Shown: in pieces, positions 31,794-38,083 of the stretch | Numbering within the stretch: position 1 is the first letter of the stretch | Layout of the letters: each line of letters begins with the position of its first letter | NCBI GenBank assembly: GCA_030524785.1 | Contig: JAUNFZ010000019.1 | Coordinates: 1-40,049, forward strand | Direction: 5' to 3' | DNA length: 40,049 nucleotides | Source of the DNA: Eubacteriales bacterium | GTDB taxonomy: Bacteria; Bacillota; Clostridia; Lachnospirales; Lachnospiraceae | Translations under genes and position numbers: made by a program | The notes under the pieces: generated by a model | Told to the model about the DNA's origin: nothing | The model's database searches: none | Seen by the model: only the letters and a program-made list of their open reading frames with translations

Positions 31794-33278
31794 ATGGGAA
31801 AACCAACAGGATTTATGGACTACGAGCGGGAGACGGCAAAGGCTGAAAGTCCCAAAGTCCGTATAAAAAACTTTAATGAATTTCACACGCCTCTTTCCAG
31901 GGAAAAGCAGCGCCGGCAGGCGGCCAGATGTATGGCCTGCGGCGTACCCTTCTGCCAGTCGGGAATGATGATCGGCGGGATGGCATCAGGGTGTCCACTG
32001 AACAACCTGGTGCCGGAGTGGAATGATTTTGTATATCTTGGCAACTGGGAGCAGGCGTATAAGAGGCTGATGAAGACCCACTGCTTTCCGGAATTTACCT
32101 CCAGGGTATGCCCGGCTCTCTGCGAGGCGGCCTGTACCTGCAATCTGAACGGCGAGCCGGTGGCCAGCAAGGAAAATGAGAGGGCTATCATTGAAAATGC
32201 TTTTGAAGCCGGTCTGGTGAAGCCGGAGCCGCCGAAGGTGCGCACAGGAAAAACCGTGGCGGTGGTGGGAAGCGGCCCTTCGGGGCTTGCGGCTGCCATG
32301 CAGTTGAACAAACGGGGACATTCGGTGACGGTATTTGAGAGAAATGACCGTATCGGCGGCCTTCTGCGCTATGGGATTCCAAATATGAAGCTGGAAAAGC
32401 ATGTGATTGACCGGCGGCTGGCGCTGATGGAGGCTGAAGGCATTAAATTTGTGACAAACGCCAACATTGGGGAGGACATCAAGGCGGAGGAACTCTTAAA
32501 GGAGTTCGACCGGGTGGTACTCTGCTGCGGCGCTTCAAATCCCAGGGATATCCGAGTGCCGGGACGGGAGGCAAAGGGAATTTACTTTGCGGTGGATTTC
32601 CTGAAGGCCACGACAAAGAGCCTGCTGGACTCGAATTTTGAGGACAAGAAATTTATTTCGGCAAAAGATAAAAAGGTTATGGTAATCGGCGGCGGTGATA
32701 CCGGAAACGACTGTGTCGGCACGTCGATCCGCCTGGGGGCAAAGAGCGTCCTGCAGCTTGAGATGATGCCGAAGGCGCCGGATGTGCGCGCCGCAAATAA
32801 TCCATGGCCCCAGTGGCCCAGGGTCTGCAAGACGGATTACGGCCAGCAGGAAGCGATTGCCGTATTCGGACACGACCCAAGGGTTTACCAGACTACCGTG
32901 ACAGAATTTATCGCCAATAAGAAGGGTGAAGTCTGCCAGGCCAAGCTTGTGAAACTGGAAGGAAAGAGGGACGAAAAGAGCGGCCGTATGATGATGGTGC
33001 CCGTGGAGGGGACGGAGGAGATTGTGGACGTGGATCTTGTACTGATCGCAGCCGGTTTCCTGGGGTCCCAGAAATATGTGACCGACGCTTTCAAAGTAGA
33101 ACTGGACGGCCGGACAAACGTGGCCACAGCTGCGGGAAAATATCAGACCAGCGTACCGAACGTTTTCACGGCGGGCGATATGCATCGGGGGCAGTCTCTG
33201 GTGGTATGGGCTATCCGGGAAGGAAGGGAAGCGGCGAAAGCGGTGGACGAATCCCTGATGGGCTATACGAATCTCTGA
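31794..33278 (+). CDS. gltD: Glutamate synthase small (beta) subunit
   Basis: A 494-residue flavoprotein that passes electrons from NAD(P)H to GltB. N-terminal cysteines for the two 4Fe-4S clusters are seen in CMACGVPFC, GCPLNN and CPALCEAACTC. FAD-binding GSGPSGLAAAMQLNKRGH comes next, then NAD(P)-binding GGGDTGNDCVGTSIRLG, and a C-terminal FTAGDMHRGQSLVVWAI segment. It starts 12 bp after gltB behind AGGAGG. Its last codons and stop lie within a four-copy 20-bp tandem repeat, so the C-terminal tail (ESLMGYTNL) may have been changed by repeat expansion. Confidence 0.97.
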   Translation: MGKPTGFMDYERETAKAESPKVRIKNFNEFHTPLSREKQRRQAARCMACGVPFCQSGMMIGGMASGCPLNNLVPEWNDFVYLGNWEQAYKRLMKTHCFPEFTSRVCPALCEAACTCNLNGEPVASKENERAIIENAFEAGLVKPEPPKVRTGKTVAVVGSGPSGLAAAMQLNKRGHSVTVFERNDRIGGLLRYGIPNMKLEKHVIDRRLALMEAEGIKFVTNANIGEDIKAEELLKEFDRVVLCCGASNPRDIRVPGREAKGIYFAVDFLKATTKSLLDSNFEDKKFISAKDKKVMVIGGGDTGNDCVGTSIRLGAKSVLQLEMMPKAPDVRAANNPWPQWPRVCKTDYGQQEAIAVFGHDPRVYQTTVTEFIANKKGEVCQAKLVKLEGKRDEKSGRMMMVPVEGTEEIVDVDLVLIAAGFLGSQKYVTDAFKVELDGRTNVATAAGKYQTSVPNVFTAGDMHRGQSLVVWAIREGREAAKAVDESLMGYTNL

Positions 33279-33328
33279 TAGGCTGTACAAATCTCTAACG
33301 GGCTGTATGGATCTCTGATGGCCTGCCA
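33249..33328 (+). repeat. Four imperfect 20-bp tandem repeats across the gltD stop
   Basis: Units at 33249-33268, 33269-33288, 33289-33308 and 33309-33328 share the pattern gaATCtCTgAtgGGCTgtac. The first two are within gltD and the last two run past its stop. Confidence 0.85.
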
Positions 33329-33339
33329 AGGCTGAAGGT

Positions 33340-33540
33340 TTGAAAAACAAAAATTTCTACTGCCTGTGTCTGGCCGGATACAGGCAATAGAAATAAAGAT
33401 AAGTAAGAATATGTAAACTTCCTGGGGCTTCGAAGCAGTTGGTTTCGTGACGCTCCGGGAAGATTGTTTTTTGTCGAAGCCCGAGCAATACATACGCGTC
33501 TGCACCGCTGTAGGCTTCATTTGATTATCTAAAGTATACC
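33340..33540 (-). ncRNA. Candidate structured RNA between gltD and bioY (minus strand)
   Basis: On the minus strand a TATACT (33538-33533) is followed by a segment with strong pairing: GGGCTTCGA and TCGAAGCCC (perfect 9-bp arms, about 33483-33475 and 33435-33427), then a 17-bp stem (33393-33377 with 33370-33354, two G-U pairs) and the T-rich run AAATTTTTGTTTTTC, an intrinsic-terminator layout. No -35 of good quality is visible. The annotated strand is therefore a guess; the same hairpins exist on the plus strand, but without a U-tract. Confidence 0.4.
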
Positions 33541-33610
33541 GTGTGTTTGTGTCCAAAAATTGTTTCAAATCCAAAAAAAATCTTAAAGAAATTGAAAAAA
33601 GATAAATATG

Positions 33611-33643
33611 ATTGTAAACCGAATAAAAAAAGCAGTTGACAAT
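33611..33643 (+). promoter_or_regulatory. BirA-like biotin operator 1
   Basis: ATTGTAAAC, 15-bp centre, GTTGACAAT: arms match as inverted repeats at 8 of 9 positions. It overlaps the -35 of the bioY promoter. Arm sequence and spacing fit BirA operators of Firmicutes. Confidence 0.75.
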
Positions 33644-33664
33644 CTGCCCTCTGACGAATAGAAT
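33636..33664 (+). promoter_or_regulatory. bioY promoter
   Basis: TTGACA (33636-33641), 17-bp spacer, TAGAAT (33659-33664). Confidence 0.85.
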
Positions 33665-33667
33665 ACA

Positions 33668-33701
33668 AATGTCAACCAAATGACAAAAATAAGTTTACAA
33701 T
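33668..33701 (+). promoter_or_regulatory. BirA-like biotin operator 2
   Basis: AATGTCAAC, 16-bp centre, GTTTACAAT: arms match as inverted repeats at 7 of 9 positions. It lies just past the -10, between transcription start and the bioY ribosome binding site. Confidence 0.55.
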
Positions 33702-33721
33702 TAAAGCGGGAGAGTAAGAAA

Positions 33722-34276
33722 ATGGAAAAAGGAAAAAAATTATCAACAAGGTCACTGATCTTTGTGGGAATGTTTGCAGCAGTGCTGGCAGTGCTTTCGC
33801 AGCTGTCAATTCCAATGCCGTCGGGCGTTCCGATTACCCTGCAGACCTTTGCAGTGGCGCTGACAGCCTATGTGCTGGGATGGAAGCTGGGAACTGCAGC
33901 GACAGTGGTATACGTTCTTGTGGGAGCGGTTGGAGTGCCGGTATTTGCCAATTTCAGCGGCGGCGCAGGCGTTCTTGTGGGAATGACAGGGGGATTTATC
34001 TGGGGATTCATTTTTATGGTACTGCTCTGCGGCCTGGGCCTGGTACAGAAGAATAAGATTCTGCTTGTTGTTTTGAGTGCCGCCGGTCTGGCGGTATGCC
34101 ATCTGCTTGGCATTTTCCAGTTTATGGCTGTGATGGGCATGGGATTTGTTCCGGCGGCTATGGCAGTGTCAGTGCCGTATCTTATAAAAGACGTGGCGTC
34201 GGTGATCGCCGCCTACTTTGTGGCGCTTGCCATTCGCCGGGCGCTGAGCGCGGCAAATCTGGCTTATGAGCTGTAA
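33722..34276 (+). CDS. bioY: Biotin transporter BioY
   Basis: A 184-residue membrane protein, the substrate-binding S-component of the biotin ECF transporter. It shows typical BioY motifs: IPMPSGVPITLQTFAVAL near residues 24-41, GAVGVPVFANFSGGAGVLVGMTGGFIWGF, and the closing PYLIKDVASVIAAYFVAL. About six membrane helices are expected. It works with the EcfA/EcfT energising module coded elsewhere or alone. The start at 33722 follows GCGGGAG; the frame upstream would run through the operator. Two BirA-like sites indicate repression when biotin is plentiful. Confidence 0.95.
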   Translation: MEKGKKLSTRSLIFVGMFAAVLAVLSQLSIPMPSGVPITLQTFAVALTAYVLGWKLGTAATVVYVLVGAVGVPVFANFSGGAGVLVGMTGGFIWGFIFMVLLCGLGLVQKNKILLVVLSAAGLAVCHLLGIFQFMAVMGMGFVPAAMAVSVPYLIKDVASVIAAYFVALAIRRALSAANLAYEL

Positions 34277-34298
34277 AAAAGGCGGAGACACGTGCGCT

Positions 34299-34709
34299 AT
34301 GTCCCTTCGGATTCATCATCTTTTGTGCATCCCTCTTTTCGTGGGGCATGGCTATAGCGGCAGCTTTTGTGAAAATATGGCGCATATGATCCGGCGACTG
34401 GAAGAAAATCAGGACGCGCCTCTTACGGCGGTCTGCGGTGCGGATATGATCTGCGCCGGCTGTCCTAATCTGACGGCGGAGGGCGCCTGTAAAAGCAGCG
34501 GCGTGCAGGTAGAACAAAAGGACGCAGCTCTGGCAGAGTGTTTTGACATAAAGCCAGGCTGCGTTTATACATATCGGACGCTGCGGCGCATGGCTGCAGA
34601 AAAACTTACCGGTGAGATATTTGACGGTTCCTGCAAAAACTGCGAATGGTATGCTCAGGGACTGTGTTCTTATGAAGCGTGGCGAAAAAATATTACGGCT
34701 TCTTTTTAA
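34299..34709 (+). CDS. DUF1284 domain protein
   Basis: A 136-residue protein of the DUF1284 family, with the opening LRIHHLLCIPLFVGHGYSGSF and cysteine pairs ICAGCPN and CKNCEWYAQGLC that probably bind a metal or iron-sulfur cluster. The function is unknown. It starts 22 bp after bioY on the same strand and is probably read from the bioY transcript. The start at 34299 gives the family's typical N-terminus. Its 3' end overlaps the convergent ferredoxin-type gene by 17 bp. Confidence 0.88.
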   Translation: MSLRIHHLLCIPLFVGHGYSGSFCENMAHMIRRLEENQDAPLTAVCGADMICAGCPNLTAEGACKSSGVQVEQKDAALAECFDIKPGCVYTYRTLRRMAAEKLTGEIFDGSCKNCEWYAQGLCSYEAWRKNITASF

Positions 34710-35532
34710 AACCCAGCCGGATTGCCTGAGTGGGACAGGCGTCCCTGCAGGCGCCGCATCGAATACATTCGGCAGAATCGGGATGCTTTACGGGGTCTAC
34801 GTCCATTTGACAGGCTTTGGCGCATTTCCCACATCCGATGCATTTGCCGGCGTCCACTTCCAGATGATATATGCTGATTTTGTTCAGCAGGCCGTAAATG
34901 GCGCCCAGCGGGCACATTGCCTTGCAGAAAAAGCGGCAGACGGACATGCAGCCGAGCAGGGTCAGCAGGAGGATGCACATCTTAAGGCTGAACAGGCTTC
35001 CAATCACTTCCCGAAGCTTCGGCCGCGTAAGCAGCAGCGGGATACCGCCTTCCAGTGTGCCGGCAGGGCAGATGAACTGGCAGAAGGCCGGTTTCCCCAT
35101 GCCCATGTAATCGGTGGCGATGATGGGAAGCAGAATCACAAATATGATCAGTATACCGTATTTAATGAAACGGCAGGCTTTTGGAAGCTTCCGCTTTGGA
35201 AATGGAATTTTGTACAGCAGTTCCTGCAGAAGGCCGAAGGGGCACAGAAAGCCGCAGACGACGCGCCCGAAAAGGATTCCCACAGCAAGCAAAAAGCCCA
35301 CCACGTAAAAGCTGAACTGAAATTCCATGGAGCCGCCTACCGCCTGCAGAGCGCCGATAGGGCACGCGAAGCTTGCGGCGGGACAGGAATAACAGTTAAG
35401 TCCCGGAGCGCAGAATTGCTTCCAGGATCCCTTGTACAGACTGCCGCTTTTAAAATTTCCCAGGTGGGCGTTGGTAAATCCGAAGGCGGCAATTTGAATG
35501 AGTTTTCGCTTTACAGCGTTTGTCAGTTTCAT
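34693..35532 (-). CDS. NapH/MauN-like 4Fe-4S membrane protein
   Basis: A 279-residue membrane protein. The N-terminal part holds several membrane helices with Cys motifs between them (CYSCPAASFACPIGA, CGFLCPFGLLQ, CQFICPAGTLEGG, CKAMCPLGA), as in NapH-type quinol or electron-transfer proteins. The C-terminus has two ferredoxin clusters: CIGCGKCAKACQMDVDP and CIRCGACRDACPT. It likely moves electrons across the membrane. The start at 35532 follows GGAG by 9 bases. It is the third gene of an operon with a TlpA-like thioredoxin and a CXXC mini-protein, which suggests it feeds reducing power to the extracytoplasmic thioredoxin; this is inference. Confidence 0.9.
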   Translation of the reverse strand: MKLTNAVKRKLIQIAAFGFTNAHLGNFKSGSLYKGSWKQFCAPGLNCYSCPAASFACPIGALQAVGGSMEFQFSFYVVGFLLAVGILFGRVVCGFLCPFGLLQELLYKIPFPKRKLPKACRFIKYGILIIFVILLPIIATDYMGMGKPAFCQFICPAGTLEGGIPLLLTRPKLREVIGSLFSLKMCILLLTLLGCMSVCRFFCKAMCPLGAIYGLLNKISIYHLEVDAGKCIGCGKCAKACQMDVDPVKHPDSAECIRCGACRDACPTQAIRLGFKKKP

Positions 35533-35557
35533 AAGTATAGCTCCGTTATATGTTTTT

Positions 35558-35719
35558 TTATCCCAGGCCAATACACTCCATACAGATATTGATGGCCTTG
35601 TTCAGCACTATGGCAGGTTCTCCCCTCCATATGCCGAGACCGAGAAAGAGAACGACAGCAAGGGCAGCCGCAATTCTGGCCGCCCATCTTCCTGCAATTC
35701 TCTTTTTTTCGCTACTCAT
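35558..35719 (-). CDS. CD1871A-family CXXC motif mini-protein
   Basis: A 53-residue protein: basic start (MSSEKKRIAGRW), one membrane helix (IAAALAVVLFLGLGIW) and a C-terminal CMEC motif (INICMECIGLG). This layout matches the CD1871A-type CXXC family of Clostridia. It overlaps the end of the TlpA-like gene by 8 bp and lies 25 bp before the NapH-like gene, so it is the middle of three. The exposed Cys pair near the membrane may be a redox relay between the partners; the role is inferred from position. Confidence 0.88.
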   Translation of the reverse strand: MSSEKKRIAGRWAARIAAALAVVLFLGLGIWRGEPAIVLNKAINICMECIGLG

Positions 35720-36287
35720 CGGCGCTGTCCTTTTCAGGAAACGTCTCTTTGTATTCCTCGATGCGCTCTTTATATGCCTCTACGTCGGCGCCCAGTATTT
35801 CGTCCCCAAGAATTTTTCCGTCTTTGTCAACAAAAAAGGTGGTGGGCACGCCTTCTATGGATTCCACAAAAGCCGCCATATCTTCTCCCGCAATAATGTG
35901 GGTGAAATCAGCGCCGGATTTTTCCACGATCTGTTTTGCCGTTTCAAAATTTTCATCATTTTCGTCGGCCACGTCGATAATCAGACCGACCAGCTGCATA
36001 TTTTCTGGCAGGGAATCGGAAAGCTCGGCCAGATCCGGCATCTCTCCAATGCAGGGGGAGCAGAAGGTTCCCCAAACGTTTACCATGGTTATGTCCTTGT
36101 CGGCAAAGATGTCCTGCGTAACCTCGTTGCCTTCCAGATCTATGGCAGAAAATTTCTGCAGGCCCTGGGCAATTTTGTCTTCGGCGGTCAGCATGGCGCC
36201 GGCTTCAAAGCCGAAAGAAGCAGACAGCAGCGCGGCTGCGCAAAAGCCAGAGAAAATGCGTTTGATACGTTGTGTTCTGTGTGTCAT
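35712..36287 (-). CDS. TlpA-like thioredoxin-fold protein (secreted/anchored)
   Basis: A 191-residue thioredoxin-fold protein. A hydrophobic N-terminal stretch (IFSGFCAAALLSASFGFEAG) serves as a signal peptide or anchor. The active site is WGTFCSPC (72-79; Cys76 and Cys79), followed by the cis-Pro segment EGVPTTFFVDKDG. TlpA/ResA-like proteins reduce or exchange disulfides outside the membrane. The start at 36287 has AGGAG 8 bases upstream. It leads the operon with the CXXC mini-protein and the NapH-like protein. The acidic C-terminus is rich in Glu and Lys. Confidence 0.92.
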   Translation of the reverse strand: MTHRTQRIKRIFSGFCAAALLSASFGFEAGAMLTAEDKIAQGLQKFSAIDLEGNEVTQDIFADKDITMVNVWGTFCSPCIGEMPDLAELSDSLPENMQLVGLIIDVADENDENFETAKQIVEKSGADFTHIIAGEDMAAFVESIEGVPTTFFVDKDGKILGDEILGADVEAYKERIEEYKETFPEKDSADE

Positions 36288-36318
36288 GATACAATCTCCT
36301 CCTTCTATAATTAAAAAC

Positions 36319-36354
36319 AGTATATCACAGATTTGTTCATAAAGTGTGAACAAA
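36319..36354 (-). promoter_or_regulatory. Extended -10 promoter and inverted repeat before the redox operon
   Basis: On the minus strand TGATATACT (36327-36319) forms an extended -10. A perfect 8-bp inverted repeat TTTGTTCA (36332-36339)/TGAACAAA (36347-36354), 7-bp centre, sits directly upstream in place of a good -35, as expected for an activator or repressor site. Confidence 0.6.
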
Positions 36355-36396
36355 GTAGGCAGCAGTGAAAAATTCGGAAAAATAATAAAATACCTA

Positions 36397-36425
36397 TTGA
36401 CAGAACAGAAAAAATATGTTAAAAA
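36397..36425 (+). promoter_or_regulatory. Promoter candidate for the riboswitch transcript
   Basis: TTGACA (36397-36402), 17-bp spacer, TAAAAA (36420-36425). The -10 is weak. The placement puts the start just before the aptamer. Confidence 0.5.
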
Positions 36426-36434
36426 ATTATCAAA

Positions 36435-36535
36435 GAAAAGGGAGTAGCTTACATCGACCAACAAATAAGATGGTACATGAAGCGTCAGGACGATAGAAAT
36501 ATCCGCTTTATGTGAGCAAATAGCGAGACTTTTAT
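36435..36535 (+). ncRNA. yybP-ykoY-type manganese riboswitch aptamer
   Basis: Matches the family layout: P1 AAAAG (36436-36440) pairing with CTTTT (36529-36533), the conserved GGGAGTAGC at its 5' side and AGCGAGAC at its 3' side, a hairpin arm ACCA/TGGT (36457-36460, 36471-36474), and the arm CATGAAGC/GCTTTATG (36476-36483, 36505-36512) followed by the conserved GTCA and a distal GGA-TCC hairpin, as in the Bacillus subtilis yybP RNA. Members sense Mn2+ and usually turn on metal-efflux genes. Recognised by eye; not tested with a covariance model. Confidence 0.75.
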
Positions 36536-36572
36536 TTCAGGGTATACACTGGAATGAAGGTCCCTTTTTTTT
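36528..36572 (+). terminator. Riboswitch-controlled terminator
   Basis: ACTTTTATTTCAG (36528-36540) pairs with CTGGAATGAAGGT (36549-36561) through 13 bp including G-U pairs, then CCC and eight T. The left arm is also the 3' strand of aptamer P1, so ligand-bound aptamer and terminator exclude each other: metal binding should allow read-through. Confidence 0.75.
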
Positions 36573-36840
36573 ATGGGTAGGGTGCTGCGTGCCAGTGACA
36601 CGCGTCCAGCACCGACCGTAGTGAAACGGAGATGTGGGAGTGCGAAGCACGAAGCAATCCGTGTAATCATAGGGTGCGCACCTCGTGGGGAAGGAGTTAG
36701 CTGTAAACAGCACCGCTCGCAGGCAGCTACTTTAAGCGGACAGGCAAAACTTTTCTTTGCATGGGCAGATGGATCAGACGAACGCGCCGGCGTGCTCATG
36801 CGGCAGATGACCGGTGAAAATTTAATATGATTTTAATGTA
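36573..36840 (+). other. Hairpin-rich segment after the riboswitch, no convincing gene
   Basis: Starts one base after the T-run. Stem-loops follow closely: GGTGCTG (36581-36587)/CAGCACC (36607-36613), CCGT/ACGG near 36616-36629, GTGC-GAA-GCAC (36640-36650), GGTGCGCACC (36673-36682) and GCTGT/ACAGC near 36700-36711. An 85-residue frame (36573-36830) is open here but has no ribosome binding site and odd composition; it is probably not a gene. No metal-transport gene is present. Confidence 0.5.
36675..36707 (+). repeat. 33-bp dispersed repeat, copy A
   Basis: Begins TGCGCACCTCG and ends GTTAGCTGTAAA; identical to copy B (39067-39099) at 30 of 33 positions, same orientation. Confidence 0.85.
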
Positions 36841-36871
36841 TTCTGCCAAAAATAGCAGTACAATAAAATTA

Positions 36872-36887
36872 GGAGACACGTGTCTCC
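36872..36887. repeat. 16-bp perfect palindrome
   Basis: GGAGACACGTGTCTCC reads the same on both strands. It lies directly before the first copy of the 51-bp repeat upstream of hflK and could be an operator or a hairpin. Confidence 0.75.
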
Positions 36888-36937
36888 GACGACCTGCCGT
36901 CGCGACGAAGGAGCGGGGGCCAAACTAAAAGGAGGAA
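36887..36937 (+). repeat. 51-bp direct repeat, copy 1
   Basis: Contains the hairpin CGACG/CGTCG and an AGGAGG ribosome binding site. It matches copy 2 (36968-37018) at 49 of 51 positions; the copies are 81 bp apart. Confidence 0.92.
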
Positions 36938-36942
36938 GGCCA

Positions 36943-37029
36943 ATGCGGAGCATTTCAGAATGCCTGACGACGACCTGCCGTCGCGACAAAGGAGCGGGGG
37001 CCAAACTAAAGGGAGGAAAACAATGGTAG
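36943..37029 (+). CDS. Possible 28-residue upstream ORF before hflK
   Basis: ATG at 36943 uses the AGGAGG of repeat copy 1 and runs through copy 2, ending at a TAG that overlaps the hflK start codon (37023) in another frame. It encodes 28 residues (starts MRSISECLTTT). Position and ribosome binding site suggest translational coupling, or the ORF is an accident of the duplication. Confidence 0.35.
   Translation: MRSISECLTTTCRRDKGAGAKLKGGKQW
36968..37018 (+). repeat. 51-bp direct repeat, copy 2
   Basis: Its GGGAGG is the ribosome binding site of hflK, whose ATG follows at 37023. Two mismatches to copy 1. Confidence 0.92.
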
Positions 37030-38081
37030 AATTTAGAGAGGGAGGCGACCGGGTAGTTGATCCCGAGGAGCTGAGGCGAAAGGAACAAAAGAGAAAAAAG
37101 AATAAAAAGGTGAAAGGAGCCGCCAGGCTTGGAGCTGTGATTGCCGCAGTGGTGATTATCGGGATGGCTGTGGCCGGAGATTCTTTCTATCAGATCGGAG
37201 AGCAGGAGCAGGCGGTGCTGGTAACGCTTGGCAAGCCAAGCGCCGTATCGGAGACGGGGCTTCATTTTAAAATGCCCCTGATCCAGTCGGTGCATAAGGT
37301 CAATACAACGATTCAGGGATTTCCAGTGGGATATGATATGGCGACGAATGAAAACGTTGAGCAGGAAAGCGTGATGATCACCCAGGATTACAATTTTATC
37401 AATGTGGATTTCTTTGTGGAGTACCGCATTGTGGAGCCGGTGCAGTACCTGTACGCGTCCAGCCAGCCGGAAGTGATCTTAAAAAATATTGCCCAGAGCT
37501 CTATCCGTACCGTAGTGGGCAGCTACAAGGTAGATGATGTGCTGACTACCGGAAAAGGCGAGATTCAGTCAAAAATCAAAGATATGATTACCGCAAAGCT
37601 GGAACAGCATGATATTGGAATCCAGCTGGTAAATATTACGATGCAGGATTCGGAGCCACCCACATCAGAGGTTCTGCAGGCCTTTAAGGCGGTGGAAAAC
37701 GCAAAGCAGGGCAAGGAAACGGCGCTGAACAATGCGAATAAATACCGCAATGAGCAGCTTCCCGAGGCAGAGGCAGAGGCCGACCAGATCATAAAAGAGG
37801 CCGAGGCGCAGAAACAGACGCGTATCAACGAAGCCGAAGCCCAGGTAGCACGTTTTAACGCCATGTATGAGGAGTATCGCAAGAATCCGGTGGTGACAAA
37901 ACAGAGAATGTTTTTTGAGACGATGGAGGAGGTACTGCCGGATATGAAGGTGATCATTGACAGCGGAGACGGCGTGCAGAAAGTGCTGCCGCTGGAGTCC
38001 TTTACAGGAAATGACAGCCTGCAGGACAGTGCGAAAGATACACAGACAGAAGCAGTTCCTGAAAGTGAAGGGGGCAGATAA
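37023..38081 (+). CDS. hflK: FtsH modulator HflK (SPFH/prohibitin family)
   Basis: A 352-residue SPFH-domain membrane protein. After a basic N-terminus and a membrane helix (ARLGAVIAAVVIIGMAVAGDSFY, about 33-55) comes the prohibitin-like domain starting GEQEQAVLVTLGKP, then a coiled-coil Glu/Ala-rich region (AEAEADQIIKEAEAQKQTRINEAEAQ) and a polar tail. HflK and HflC form a large ring that holds and regulates FtsH at the membrane. The start at 37023 has GGGAGG from repeat copy 2; the in-frame extension to 36960 reads through that repeat. HflC follows 2 bp after the stop. Confidence 0.93.
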   Translation: MVEFREGGDRVVDPEELRRKEQKRKKNKKVKGAARLGAVIAAVVIIGMAVAGDSFYQIGEQEQAVLVTLGKPSAVSETGLHFKMPLIQSVHKVNTTIQGFPVGYDMATNENVEQESVMITQDYNFINVDFFVEYRIVEPVQYLYASSQPEVILKNIAQSSIRTVVGSYKVDDVLTTGKGEIQSKIKDMITAKLEQHDIGIQLVNITMQDSEPPTSEVLQAFKAVENAKQGKETALNNANKYRNEQLPEAEAEADQIIKEAEAQKQTRINEAEAQVARFNAMYEEYRKNPVVTKQRMFFETMEEVLPDMKVIIDSGDGVQKVLPLESFTGNDSLQDSAKDTQTEAVPESEGGR

Positions 38082-38083
38082 GA

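Noticed and set aside
33263-33679. A 138-residue minus-strand frame between gltD and bioY
   Set aside because: It runs through tandem repeats, hairpins and the bioY promoter; no protein family and no ribosome binding site.
36441-36572. Possible T-box leader
   Set aside because: The GGGAGTAGC could suggest one, but no T-box sequence (TGG-N-ACC type with antiterminator bulge) is present; the layout fits yybP-ykoY much better.
36573-36830. An 85-residue frame directly after the riboswitch terminator
   Set aside because: No ribosome binding site because the ATG follows the T-run directly; composition reflects the hairpin block. It may be the leftover of an element, not a gene.
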